DNA from: Deuterostichococcus epilithicus
Lineage: Eukaryota > Chlorophyta > Trebouxiophyceae > Prasiolales > Stichococcaceae
DNA length: 64,000 nucleotides
Direction: 5' to 3'
Assembly (NCBI GenBank): GCA_033439295.1
Contig: JAVTLE010000008.1
Span: 2,418,001 to 2,482,000 of the forward strand
Below are positions 22,699-33,497 of this stretch, piece by piece. The notes below the pieces were generated by a model. It did not search any database. It was not told the origin of the DNA and saw nothing but the letters and a program-made list of their open reading frames with translations. Each line of letters begins with the position of its first letter. Position 1 is the first letter of the stretch. A program made the translations under genes and the position numbers.

Positions 22699-25495
22699 TC
22701 AAGGCTGCGCTGCGGAGAGGTTCTCCGGCCGCAACGCCCGACAGAGGTACAGGTCCATCAGCTTTGTCGGCTTGCCCGCCGCCGCTGCCGCCGCGACGAT
22801 GTTGGCGGCATATTCCTCGAAGCGCGCCTTGGCCACCGTGGCTCCCTTCCGCTGGGCGACAGCCATCTGGAGGACACAGTGATAGTCCAAGGAAATTCAC
22901 TTCTGCCCAGGATCTAGGCCCATGCTCGGGTTGCAGTGGTCCACGTGTGGCAGCTGATATCAATGTCTGCACGTTTTTCATGTGATGTCGAGACAGCATC
23001 CCACCTCGCAGTCCGCTAACTTAGCTGCCAGGGCGCGCCACTGCTTCTCGGTGACCTGGCCGTCGAGGTACGCAGTGCACTTGCGGTTGCGCGCCAGCCG
23101 CTGCGCCGCCTCCGCCGCCTCCACGGCCGCCGTAGCTTCCAATGCGGCCCTCACGGCTGCTGCCTCTGCAGCCTGCTGCTGCCTGGCCGCGGCGGCGGCG
23201 TGCTGCTTTACTTCCAGCTGCTCTGGCCAGTTCCTGACGAGGCAGGCCACAGCATGGAGTTCAGTCCCACCCTTACCAATTTCTAATGCGCAGGGACTGC
23301 AACTGAGTGCGCGACATGGTATCTGAGGAATCGAACCCATCCTGGCCACGCAATGTCTGAGCTGTGAGGCTTCAGCTTTGTCGAACTGTTCGTGAGTATA
23401 CACGTGCTACGTCCAAGCGCACCCTGAACTGGCCTGCCATGCTGCTCGGTCCCTGGCAGCCCTTGCAGCGTCTTGTGCCGACGCCATGTCCTGCGCTTCC
23501 TTGACTTCCTGCTTCAAGCGCGCGGTGCGGTCCTGCTTTGCCTGCACATATAGCAATAGGTGAACATCTCCAGAAATAGTAGTCAAATTGGGAAGACTGC
23601 GCTGTCTTGACCACTTGGCCTGTTCCGCCTGTGCATGTCGGTCCGCTATTCAGGTCTGCATCACCAATCCCAACAAAGTAGCCACGCACCTTGAAGATTC
23701 AGCTGGTGGATCGTTCAGAGCAATTTTGCAGTCTGCAACGTCCGCTGACAACCATGACTCTAGATGACAGCCTTTCACCGCATCTGCCAAAACGAGCAAA
23801 ACCCAATTGCAGCCACTCTGCAACCTACACACTGCTTGCACAGTCTGTCAGCAGTCTCAAGGGCGTGCCTGCAGCACATCGTTGGCGGCAGCAGTTGCCA
23901 TGTTGGCCGCCAGCGCGCGCTCATGCGCAGCCATTGCCTCAAGTCGTTGCAACTCGACCGCCTCTGCAGCCTGCTGCTTCATGGCTGCACCCGTGGCCTG
24001 CATCGCCGCCCTACTGCACAGAGCTTCATCTCAGAGACCTCAAACTGCACTAAAGAGGCTTTTCTGTCCACCTGTTCTTTCTCATCAAGCTGCGCTTGCC
24101 TTTGGAGCGCGGCACCTTAATGCCATATGCAGGGGCGCACCCAAAACCTACCGTTCCACTAGCGAGGCTTCTTTCTTGGTCGCAACTCACCTCTCTGCCA
24201 GTATGCGGCCCTTGAGCTCCTCAAGCTAGGCCAGTTGAAGTCGGCGCTGCTCCAGCGCCGCGGCGCGCGCCGCTTCCGCTGCATGCGCCTCCGCTGCCTC
24301 CTCTGCCTCAACAAGGCAAGCGGCGGATCGTCTCCTCTGTAAGGCCATCGTGCAGCTGCGGAGTTCTTGGCTGGTGTGAATGCAGTAGGGTCGCCTTTCA
24401 GGCAGGCAGCCGGACGACAGACCTGCTACCTGCAGTGCCTCGCTTCTGCGCTGCAGGAACCGGTGGTCCGCCCCTCGCTGTGCCGCCAGGGCATCGCGCT
24501 CGGAGGCCGCCTGGCCCCGCCGCGCGATGTCCACATCGGCCAGCGCCAGGCGGCTGAGCAGGCCGCGGGCCGCGTCCTGGTCCGCGAAGAAGCGCTTCCG
24601 CTGCGCCGCCGCGACGACCGCTGCGTGCTTCGCCGCTGTCAGGGCTGCCTCGTCCTCGTCTTGCTGCGGGCGGGTGGTGGCGCAAATCTGTCTTGCAGCT
24701 GCCAGGCGTCAATCTTCGGCCATTGGCACGGCCAGCCAGCCATCAGATTGTCGCAAGCAAGTCTTTTGAATTTGATAGTGACAGGATCACCTTCCTCGGC
24801 AGCATCGGAGCATCATTCTTTCATCGACTCATGCGCACCTGGTGGGCTCAACCAACATGTCGCAGCGCATGGAGCGGGCCGAGAGACAACCCCTTCCATC
24901 TTTCACGCGCATTGAATGTAAGCTGATGCATCAAATCCCTACACTGCCCTCACCTGCACTTGGCGCACCTCCGCTTCTGCCAGACTTCGATCCCACAGCG
25001 CCGCATTTGCGGCACGATCTGCAAGCACCACCGCGGCCCACTGGGCGGCGCGCTCGTCATTGAGGCGCTTTACAGCCTCACGTGCCTGCTTGGGCGTCCC
25101 TACCGTTGCGCTCGCCCTGTCACGGGCGATCTGGGTCAAGACGGCGGATCTACAGTGACATCATCGGTTGACTCAATGAGTCGCATCATAGATCAGGCCG
25201 CGGTGTTGAATCGCGCGCGACTGCAAAGGATTGGCCGCTCACACCGAGTCCTCCTCGTTCCCAGTTTGGCCGGGCTTTCAGCTCGGCACTCGCGCTGCAC
25301 CTCGCGGAGCTGCCGACACTTGCCGCGCGCATCCTAGGCCCTCAAACAGGGCTGCAAGGACTATTGGAAATGTGACTTTCCCTTATCAGTGGAGCCCTCG
25401 ATATTGCCGTGGTCGTTGCGCGTCTGGCCGAGAGATTTGGCTACCTGGCTGCGAAGCACGTCCAGCTGTCTCTCGGAGATCACCGCGGCGCCCAT
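22699..25495 (-). CDS. Alanine-rich coiled-coil protein of unknown function, with an in-frame stop in one exon
   Basis: Start ATG 25495 (MGAAVISERQLDVLRSQ), stop TGA 22699-22701. Exons near 25140-24951, 24680-24432, 24345-24190, 24010-23866, 23548-23425, 23240-23012 and 22868-22699 share one character: Ala, Glu, Arg, Gln and Lys heptads with almost no Pro or Gly, e.g. ARDRASATVGTPKQAREAVK, ALTAAKHAAVVAAAQRKRFF, KQDRTARLKQEVKEAQDMAS and RNRKCTAYLDGQVTEKQWRA. The C-terminal exon is less coiled (FEEYAANIVAAAAAAGKPTK, then LMDLYLCRALRPENLSAAQP). The exon at 24345-24190 reads QRRLQLA, then TAG, then LEELKGRILAER, so the frame is broken at 24226-24228 while sequence on both sides stays coding-like. 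It could be a structural or cytoskeletal coiled-coil protein; no family is recognised. The exon at about 25323-25240 is the least certain. Confidence 0.6.
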
Positions 25496-25930
25496 GGCGA
25501 TTCAGCTCAGATATCCGAAGCGGTTCAAGGATCGTGCACCTCAGTGCGCTGCTGTTTGCCGACGCAAAGCGAGCTCCAGCATGTCGTACGAAAGCAGGGG
25601 GAGCGTGCATGCGCCCCGCCGAGGGGGTGCCACAAAAAGAACACAGCACAGACTCGTACAGTTTGTGCTTTCGACCATCTGCCCTTGAGGACACCTTCCT
25701 TCTGCTCATGTGCAAGCTGTGAAAGGCGCCCGCAAGCCGGATCACCACCTAATCTGAGCAACGAAGGAACACCTGGACTTAAATCCTGTGGTATCGCACA
25801 ACTTGCGAGGACTGCTGCCCCTGAGCGCCTCACCTCAGTAGCCTGGAGGTGGTCGTATCCCACAGCCCGTACCATCGGTTGCCTCTCGACCCGGACCGCA
25901 GACTGCTGCCCCGTGCGCAGCGCGGCCGCT
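25496..25930. promoter_or_regulatory. Divergent promoter region, coiled-coil gene / methyltransferase gene
   Basis: A 435-base gap separates the opposite start codons. Open frames crossing it on both strands show no family likeness. No specific element can be named. Confidence 0.35.
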
Positions 25931-28900
25931 ATGCCTCCTGCCGCAGACGAAAACCCTGAGCAACACTTGCCGCAGCAGGACGCAGCAGACCAGCCGGAGC
26001 CCCTCTCTCAGGCGGACGCAGCGCTGATCAAGGCCGCTGGTGAGGCCGGTGTGGCGGAGGTGCGGCGGCTGTTGGCGGCGGGCGCCGATGCGGCTGCGCA
26101 GGTCAGGCTCACGAAATCAACTCATGCTGCGGACAGTTGTAGCCGCGCACGACTCGCAGCTCCAACACTGCGTGACACCGTCCTCTGCCGGGCGCACTCT
26201 CGAGGATGCGCCCCCTGCCGCCCCTATGTTGCCGCATGCACACGGCAGTGCGAGGTACTGGACCCAATGTCGCACCCTGATCAGTCCGTCGTCCTGACGC
26301 CGACTGCCACCAATGCCGCTGCAACTTGCATGATGCGCAGGACGAGGCCACGGGCACGTCTGCCCTGATGGCGGCCGCCGCCCGCGGCGACACGGACAGC
26401 GTCAAGGCGCTGCTGGAAGCGGGGGCGCCCTGGAACGCGCTGGACCGACGGGGGCGGTGCGCCGGCGACTGCGCTATGGCGGGCGATCACGCCGGCGCCG
26501 CGGGCGCGATTCTCGAAGCAGGCAGGGCGCCCTCGTCCTCCTGCCCCACGACAGCTGACATCATCATCAAAGCACTGCGCTCTTTTGCAGCAATGCACTG
26601 CGATGGAGCAGCAACTCCTTCATGCTGGCGGGGGTGATGCAGCGGACGACATGCCAGCATGTGGCGGCGGCGTGAGATGAACAGAAGACGTGCATCACGC
26701 AGCCACGCTCGAATAGGCCCTCTGAATGCTGTGACCAAGTTGTGGTTGAAGCGCCATCGTGGTGATGCGGTGCCCTGATGTGTCCTAACACATCAACACG
26801 CCGCCAGTCAAGCTGGCCGCGGCGGGAGCAATTGCGAAAACACACCCACATCCGCTACCAACCCTCCCTTCCATGCCACGGCAGCGACCTTTGGCACAGC
26901 CTGATGCCGATGGTGTGGCAATGCTTCCGTGCCCGGACAGTGCGTCTTGAACAAGATGCCAGGCATGCGGACGGAGCTGGACCTTGAAGCCACCTGTATT
27001 ATGGGCGCCACCACCTATCGGTGGCGCCTGCCGCTGCAGCAACTGCACGGTGCTGATGGCATCCTGGTCAATGCTGATGTCGCGGTGCTAATGTGGCGCG
27101 CCAGGCGTGCGGGCGGAGCTGGTGCTGGGGGCCGCGCAGCGCGGCGCCTCCGCCACGGCAGGCCCCGCCAACAACGCCTTCCTGCAGCAGCGGCTGTCGT
27201 ACGACGGCGACAAGCTGCTGGACGCGGAGGCGCGCGGCGTCATGATGGCCTGGGAGGGTGCGCCGTGCTCCCTCTTCCCCCTTTTCTTCAGTGCAATGTG
27301 ATCGCCACACCAAGCGAATGTCCAACTCTGTCATATGCGGCGTCGAGGTCATCTGGCAGGGCAAGGCGATGACGTCAAGTTTGCGGCAGGCACATTTGAC
27401 TCCTTTGTCGGGACTACGGGCCGAGAGGGCAGCATGCTGCCACAGCGGCTGTGCAAGCTCTACTGAGGGCATACACGCCTGAGACTTGAATTGGAGCCAT
27501 GGCTGCGGTGCTCCGACAGACGTTCCTCCCGGTCTGCGCCCGGGTGCCGGGCAGCATCTTGCCCGCCAGCGCCCCTTCCATGACCTCGGACCGGCAGCTG
27601 AGGTGGCCGCCCCCTTCCTGCTTCCTGCTGCAGGCCCGCTCATGCAGGCGCACGCGCAGGCGGTGGCGGGCGCCCGCGGCGACGTCCTCAATGTCGGCTT
27701 CGGCATGGGCCTGGTCGACAGGGCCATCCAGGTGCAGGCTGAACTCGAGGCCTCAAGGTGCTGCTCAGCTGGCTCACGTGCGCGCTGCCTGCGTCCCTCG
27801 CAATCCCGAGGTGCTGACAAAACTTGCCGGCACAGGCCAGGAGTGAGTAGGCCTGTGTATAGGGTACACCAGCCACGATCCGGGAGTGTGTTCTGGCCAC
27901 AGGAGCACGCACCGCTGAGCCACACCATCATAGAGGCGCACCCAGAGGTGTACGAGCGCATGCTTGCAGAAGGTGAAACCCTATCTAGCGCCACGGCCTC
28001 AATTACGACTCGGCAGCGGTCATGGAAGACACAAACACCAGAATGCCATCACAATATGCAGTTTCTAGTCGTCCAGACACAAGGTGGGACCAAAAGCCAA
28101 GTGTGCGGCTGTTGTACGGCTGCTGTCATGGCATCCGCCGTCATCGCTGGGAAAGCCTGCAGCCAAGCCTCATGTTCTCTGTGTGCCGACACAGGGTGGG
28201 GCCAGAAGCCGGGCGTGCGCATCATATTCGGCCGCTGGCAGGACGTGCTGCCGCAGCTCGGCACCTATGACGGAATCTTTTTCGACACGTTTGGCGAGTA
28301 CTACGACGACCTCAGGTGCGGAAAACCCAAAAAGCGTCTTCCAAGGTTCGCATGCTCCTCGGCAGCGAAGAATGCTGCCACTGTGATGAGCGCCTAAAGG
28401 GAAGTGGCAGGTCTTGCAGGATGCTAGTGCTGCTTCAGGTCGCATTGCCTTTTTGACGCCTCGCTGAACGCATTGCCTCTGAAAAGGAGTTCCACCTGGC
28501 GCCGCCCGAGCTGCTGAAGCCGGAGACTGCACAGTTGTACATTGCAGCCGCTGCATCATCTCTCTTCGTGACTATTCCTCAAACGGTTCAATCATGGCAG
28601 GGAGTTCCACCTGGCGCTGCCCAAGTTGCTCAAACCGGAGGGCCTGTACAGCTTCTTCAACGGCCTGGCGGCCGACAACGCCTTCTTCCACTCTGTGTGC
28701 TGCCGCGTTGTCACCGCCGAACTGTCCAGGTGTGGATTGCCACCGATGCTGTCCCCATCTTCCTGGTGTGTGCCTGTACAAGAGACGCTTTCTCCCGCAG
28801 TGCCTGCTGCCGCCTCGTCACTGCCGAGTTGATGCGGTGCGGCTGTCGGCGCTGCAGTGTCCCTGATCTCGTGCTGCGTTTCCAGCATGTGTGCCCTGAT

Positions 28901-29325
28901 GATGCCCTCCAGAATGTATTGCCTGCTCATGCTGCGGACCGGTCCTGGGCACCAGCCCTGCTGGCTCTGCTGCTGAACCTCCATCCAGCTCTTCAGCTTC
29001 GGAGTACAACATTCAAATTCTCGTTTGTCGCCCAACACTCAGCCCGTTGATGCACAGGCTGGGCCTGGCAACGACCTTCGTGCCGCTGCCAATCAATGTG
29101 GCAGACGCTGAGACCTGGCGCGGCGTCGCGCTGCGCTACTGGCAGCTGGACATGTATCTGCTGCCGGTGTGCGAGTGGGATACTCCCGATGAGGACGAAA
29201 ACGGCAGCAGGCAGCCGGGCGGCAGCAAGGGCGAAGAGCCGGGCAGCGGCAAGGCGGTTGGCAGCGACGAGGCCGGCGCTGCAGGCGAAGCGCAGCCAAG
29301 CAGCGGCGGCGGCAGCGCAGATTGA
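25931..29325 (+). CDS. Ankyrin-repeat protein arginine N-methyltransferase of RMT2 type
   Basis: SAM-dependent methyltransferase resembling fungal Rmt2, which methylates the delta nitrogen of Arg in ribosomal protein L12, and plant ankyrin-GAMT-like proteins. ATG 25931 (MPPAADENPEQHLPQQD). Exons 1 and 2 (25931-26101, about 26340-26521) encode ankyrin repeats: AGEAGVAEVRRLLAAGADAA and TSALMAAAARGDTDSVKALL. Later exons are near 27097-27251, 27633-27729, 27902-27971, 28195-28314, 28605-28728 and 29054-29325 (TGA 29323-29325). Motif I is DVLNVGFGMGLVD; motif II is SHTIIEAHPEVYERM; then GVRIIFGRWQDVLPQLGTYD, GIFFDTFGEYYDDLR, FHLALPKLLKPEGLYSFFNG, and ALRYWQLDMYLLPVCEWD, all strongly diagnostic. 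A Gly/Ser/Glu-rich tail ends the protein. The intron after 26521 starts GC. Introns carry three decayed exon copies. The substrate in algae is inferred. Confidence 0.93.
27004..27028. repeat. Perfect 9-bp inverted repeat with 7-base loop
   Basis: GGCGCCACC, ACCTATC, GGTGGCGCC. It lies in the intron before the exon at 27097 and could form a short, very stable hairpin. Confidence 0.8.
28072..28140 (+). repeat. Decayed duplicate of the RMT2 acceptor and exon
   Basis: ACACAAGGTGGGACCAAAAG here matches ACACAGGGTGGGGCCAGAAG at 28190, and the likeness continues through TGTGCGGCT...CGGCTGCTG. The copy lies about 115 bases upstream of the true exon. Confidence 0.85.
28480..28540 (+). repeat. Duplicate exon start, still open, in the RMT2 gene
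   Basis: Reads GAGTTCCACCTGGCGCCGCC (peptide EFHLAPPELLKPET), a near copy of the true exon at 28605 (EFHLALPKLLKPEG), about 115 bases upstream. It keeps an AG before the copied exon and an open frame, so it could be an alternative exon or a recent relic. Confidence 0.85.
28797..28870 (+). repeat. Decayed duplicate of an RMT2 exon end
   Basis: TGCTGCCGCCTCGTCACTGC...GAGTTGATGCGGTGCGG repeats TGCTGCCGCGTTGTCACCGC...GAACTGTCCAGGTGTGG at 28698-28740, about 108 bases downstream of the true exon end. Confidence 0.8.
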
Positions 29326-30597
29326 GGGGTAGCTTTTCAGTTCTGGTGTGCGAGGCTACCTCGTGCCACTGGCAGCACGACACGAAGGTGGTGCCGATGG
29401 GCCAGTGGAATGCGCCTGCGAAAGAAGGGGCAGAGGACATGCTGGGGTGGGCGGCGGCGGAATGATTGAAGTGCGCATAGTGGTGGCTTTCGGCTGGGCG
29501 GGGCGAGAAGGGTTGTGTCGGGTGGTCGGCAGTAATTGAGCATTGTGGCCAGATCCTGCTGCCGTGCATGGGGGCAGGCATGCATGTGCAATAGTGTCTC
29601 TGCTATCAGACACTGCCTGCTGCAGCAAGTCGTGTGTCAATGGGCAGGTGATGCTCGCCTCGCTGCTTTTGAGAGAGCCCTGTCTTGGACTTCCAGCTGC
29701 TGGAGATTTGTCCAGGTCAGGTTCATAACTTGAACACCTCAGGGTTCCTGCTACACATTTACACACTTCGTTTTTGATGCATTCTGTCATTAGTGGGCCA
29801 CTTCGCGGCGGATCTGTATGCGGCCAAAAAGCCTCTCCTTTCGGCTGGAAGGCCTGCTCGGTTTGACCCCTTCACACATCAGCGCAAGCTCCGCTCATCG
29901 AGAACATTTTTTGTGCTCTTTTACATTCGTGAGTCACGTAAGTTCTGGCGTTGTTCGGGGCCAGCATGGCTGGTGAGTTGCAATCTAACTCCATCTTACA
30001 ACTGACACACGCCTGCTCGTCAGGCTCACGATTGAAACATGCCACTTGCATCTTTGCATAATGCCGATAAACCACGCATCGTGGCATGCTGAAAGTTTAT
30101 AAAGGCCATGATAATCTCGTGCATAGCATGCAGCATCAGCAGGCAAGCGCAACCAGCCGGCAAAGGATTCTGCTGGCGACACTGAGGGTGTGCCACTTTT
30201 GCCCAATTGCTTGCTCAGATCCGATGCTTGTGCACTGGGGTCCAGTTTGCCATTGGCTGTGACCTAGCGGCAGACACACCGGCGGACAAGCGTTGACTTT
30301 CGCATGAGTCCAGCTTTGCAACTTCAAGCATGCCCCAGCCCCTGCATGGTACATTGGCAAAGCTGATGGACGATGCTAACTGGTGCGACCCACCCTGCCG
30401 GGGCGCAACCAGCCTTGCACGTGCGAAGTTTTTTGCTGCTGACTTCTGCAATCAACATCCAGTCTCCAGCTGTCAGACCACACCACTGGCTGTGAGGCAC
30501 ATGATCATCGTCCCATCTATGGACACAAAGTCGAGCGGTTGCAGGTTCTGTCCATGCTGTTGTGACGGCTGGTGCTTGCACTGGCTGTTGCGTGCAG
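29326..30597. other. Intergenic region
   Basis: About 1.27 kb with no recognised exon. The minus-strand frames at 29093-29790 are antisense or chance. The first exon of the small acidic gene downstream should lie in its last third, perhaps near 30330 (ATGCCCCAGCCC), but this is not supported by phase. Confidence 0.35.
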
Positions 30598-31026
30598 GTT
30601 ATGCAGACACCACCATCCGCATCGACGCAGATGATGAGTATGGCATGGCGGCGGTGAAGGCAGGCGACGAAGACGCAGCCAAGGTGAGCCCTTTTGCACT
30701 GTCACGGCGTTGTATATAATGCCTGAACTCTGCCGCTGACCGAGCCCGATCGGCCCTAGAAGCGAGGCTGGACTGGAACTGCCGGCAGCAACATGGATTG
30801 AGCATGTTATGCATGGATGCAATGGCGGCAACGGTGCTTCAGGTCCCCCCAGCTGCTGCCTGCTCCACTTGCTGAAGTGTGTATCACCAGCTCCTAGCGA
30901 ACGTCGTCCGCTCCGCAGGTGGAGCGCTACCAAGAGAGCAAGGACCCCGACTTCGACCCGTCCAACCCGGACCTTGGGTGCCCTGATCCAGAGGTCCGCC
31001 GGCGTGCTTCCAAGTGTGTTATTTAG
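30598..31026 (+). CDS. Small acidic protein, tandem copy 1 (first exon not found)
   Basis: Two exons are supported: 30598-30683 (TTIRIDADDEYGMAAVKAGD, then EDAAK) and 30919-31026 (VERYQESKDPDFDPSNPDLG, ending ASKCVI and TAG 31024-31026). The first starts in phase 1 after TGCAG. Each exon has a homologue with the same phase in copy 2, which supports both as coding. The peptide is strongly acidic and shares the block DFxPSNPD with copy 2. No family is recognised. The C-terminus differs from copy 2: here it is basic after the block, and in copy 2 it is acidic. Confidence 0.55.
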
Positions 31027-31957
31027 CAGGCATGCCAGAGAACATGCACCTGAATCGGTAGTGGACCCACCCTGGCTGGAGCGAAGCGCCACCAAGCAAT
31101 GTGTAGTGTATGCTTGCTGCAGGTGCCAGTGCAGGACACGAAGACGCAGTGATTGGTGTTACGTCAGTCAGGATTGCCGCGCACAAACAGAATCGAGGTT
31201 GATGAACCCTGGAAGGGTGCCCCCGGATGGGCAGCCGATGACTGTTGATGACATGGCAAATTCGCGGTTGCGTCCGAGAATGCGGTGCTGGCGTGGCGTA
31301 TTAAGACGCTTGCGCGTCGCAATTTGCTTTGAGATCCGACTCAGCGGCTGCTCCCTACCTTCATTCATCCTGCACTTGCGGAAAGCAATGACGTAGCCGG
31401 GTCACAACGTTTCATCTTGCAAACCACGCATCTTCAAGCAACAGCTCGTTCGTCACTGCAACCATCCGACCGTTTCCAGATCACAAGAACCTCACCCCTT
31501 CCTGACTTGCAGATTCTAGGGAACGCAAATCTCCAAAATGGCAGGTACGCTGCGCAGCTTAGCGCATGGTTCGCGTGCTGTATGCATCAGGAGCTGATAC
31601 GACGTGCCTCAATCACCTGGCGTCACCTTGTTCGATCTGGATGCGTGCAGCCTCCGCCGGCAAGCGCAATGTGCAGACCCCGAACCTTTCGGAGGATGGT
31701 GCGCCTCGTGCACCCGATCAATTTGCTGCCATGCCAGACTTTGCTCTGCTGCTGCCTGGGCAGTTGGGCATGCATCCTGGAGTCAGTAGTTTCAGTTTGA
31801 TCTGTACAAGTGCTCTGAAAGGTTCAACGGGGCTCAGCGAACTCATGCGGACAAGTCTTGCTTGGCACACCACATGCTGCACCAATCTCGCTGCCGTTTG
31901 AGCGCTCAACCTGTGCTCTGCGTTGTGTCCCTCATATCAGGTGTTTCTGTTTTGCAG
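31027..31957. other. Spacer between the tandem acidic genes
   Basis: Should hold the 3' UTR of copy 1 and the promoter and first exon of copy 2. No start exon can be chosen; candidate plus-strand ATGs near 31538 and 31566 have no phase support. Confidence 0.35.
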
Positions 31958-32464
31958 AGACGAACATCCAGATCGACGAGGGCGATACAGAGGGTATCAA
32001 GGCCGTGGAGGCGGGCGACGCCGATGCTGCCAAGGTGTGCTACTGCGTATGTAGTGATGCCTGGCGCACATTCGCACCACCTTCACACATCCGCACCATC
32101 CTCACAAATGTCTGCTGTCTGCCGGTCTGCCGATTGCTTCCAGTCTTAGTAGTCTCAGTGATGTAAACTGTTAGATCCACTTGTTGATGGCGTTCACCTG
32201 GATGGCCAACGAGCCCATTGGGCAATCGTGCATCCACGTAGATTTACGCCCTCAAGGGGTTGTGCGCGCGTGCGCATGCACACTCTGCGCATGGCTCGCT
32301 GTTCCATCCTCGACACGATCCCTCGTTGCATCGGCAAGCTTGTTGACAACTTCATTCCATTGCAGGTGAACGAGGCGGTGGAGGCTGACGACAAGGACTT
32401 CAACCCGTCCAACCCCGACCCAGTTGATGAGGATGAGGACCTGGTTACCGAGGAGACAAAGTAA
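31958..32464 (+). CDS. Small acidic protein, tandem copy 2 (first exon not found)
   Basis: Exons 31958-32034 (TNIQIDEGDTEGIKAVEAGD, then ADAAK) and 32366-32464 (VNEAVEADDKDFNPSNPDPV, then DEDEDLVTEETK and TAA 32462-32464). Intron position and phase are the same as in copy 1, and about half of the aligned residues agree, so the pair arose by tandem duplication of a unit of roughly 1.4 kb. The C-terminal tail is almost wholly Asp/Glu/Thr. The alternative reading, one gene with a repeated exon pair, is possible because copy 1's stop is the only clear break. Confidence 0.55.
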
Positions 32465-33497
32465 TCTTGCCTCCGTCCCATACGTGGATTGGTCTCTTAC
32501 AATGAATGTCGAACAACACGTCATACCTATGTGTAATGTGCTGCGCACTGGTGACTCTGAACATCCGGACACGCATTCTTGCTGGTGCATACTTTGGCAT
32601 TGAGAGTGCAGCACATGGGCGCCTGCGCTGCCTTCAAACACTGTTCGTCTGAATTGTTGAACCTGGTTTTTTGCTTCGAATTATAAAACAAACTGACGAA
32701 TTGTAAAACAAACTGACGACATGAAGTGCCATTCGATTGATCACTAGCACATTGCTGTGGCCTGTACTGCAGCCAACATTGTCGCTCACGTTTAGCCTCT
32801 GCGCTGGATTGTAAAGTTGGCGATGGTGGACAAACCCTACATATATTTAAGCAAATAACCACCATCAGGTTGATGCGTCCAAGCTAGGTTTCAGCCGTTG
32901 CTGTGTTTTTTCCCCTTTCCAGGAAGTGATGTGGCTCACACTCCTCTACGTGTGCGAAGACCCCAGCCTGCCTGCCAGCAGCGTCATGAGGCCAGCACCC
33001 CGAAATGCATGTTCTATGCTGCGCCCACGCAGCGCCATACCCTGCGTCGGAGAACTTTTGGTTTGTGAAACTGAAAAATTTGCTGCAGAGCAGTCATCAC
33101 CTGGATGGCTACGAAGAAGTGCACGGAGCAAGTCCTGTCCCTGGCCATGACCAGCGCCGCCCCTTGCATCTCAACGCGCCAGACAGCACTGCGCATGGCC
33201 CTCGGGCTTCGCTGGGTCATAACCAATGTAATTTTGAGATGAGGGTTGAGCACTGCCAGTGTCCCGAGAACTAGACCTTGTGTTTCCACAAGTATGCTGG
33301 GTGTCTCTGGCCACTACCGCATACCAAGATGAACCATGCAGCTTGCACGGAATGAGAGCGACGGCGTTGCACCGGCCGTGCTAGTGTGCGCACGGGAGGC
33401 GTCTACACCGACAGTGTCACATACACAAAGCCACAGCAGTCTGCAGCGGCACCACTCGTGATGGCAGCAGGACCTCCGAACAGGGTGTACCTGGTTG
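32465..33497. other. Intergenic, AT-richer stretch
   Basis: Contains a 20-base tandem repeat near 32680-32718 (AATTATAAAACAAACTGACG and AATTGTAAAACAAACTGACG), whose second unit carries a TGTAA polyadenylation-type signal for the upstream gene. No coding block is recognised in the remainder. Confidence 0.4.
32679..32718 (+). repeat. 20-bp tandem repeat in a 3' flank
   Basis: Two copies differing at one base, AATT(A/G)TAAAACAAACTGACG, about 215 bases after the stop of the acidic gene copy 2. The TGTAAA in the second copy resembles the chlorophyte polyadenylation signal. Confidence 0.8.

Noticed and set aside
23305-23345. A GGTTCGATTCC-like word on the minus strand suggesting a tRNA T-arm
   Set aside because: The flanking bases do not pair as a T-stem, and no acceptor stem, D-arm or anticodon arm can be placed around it.
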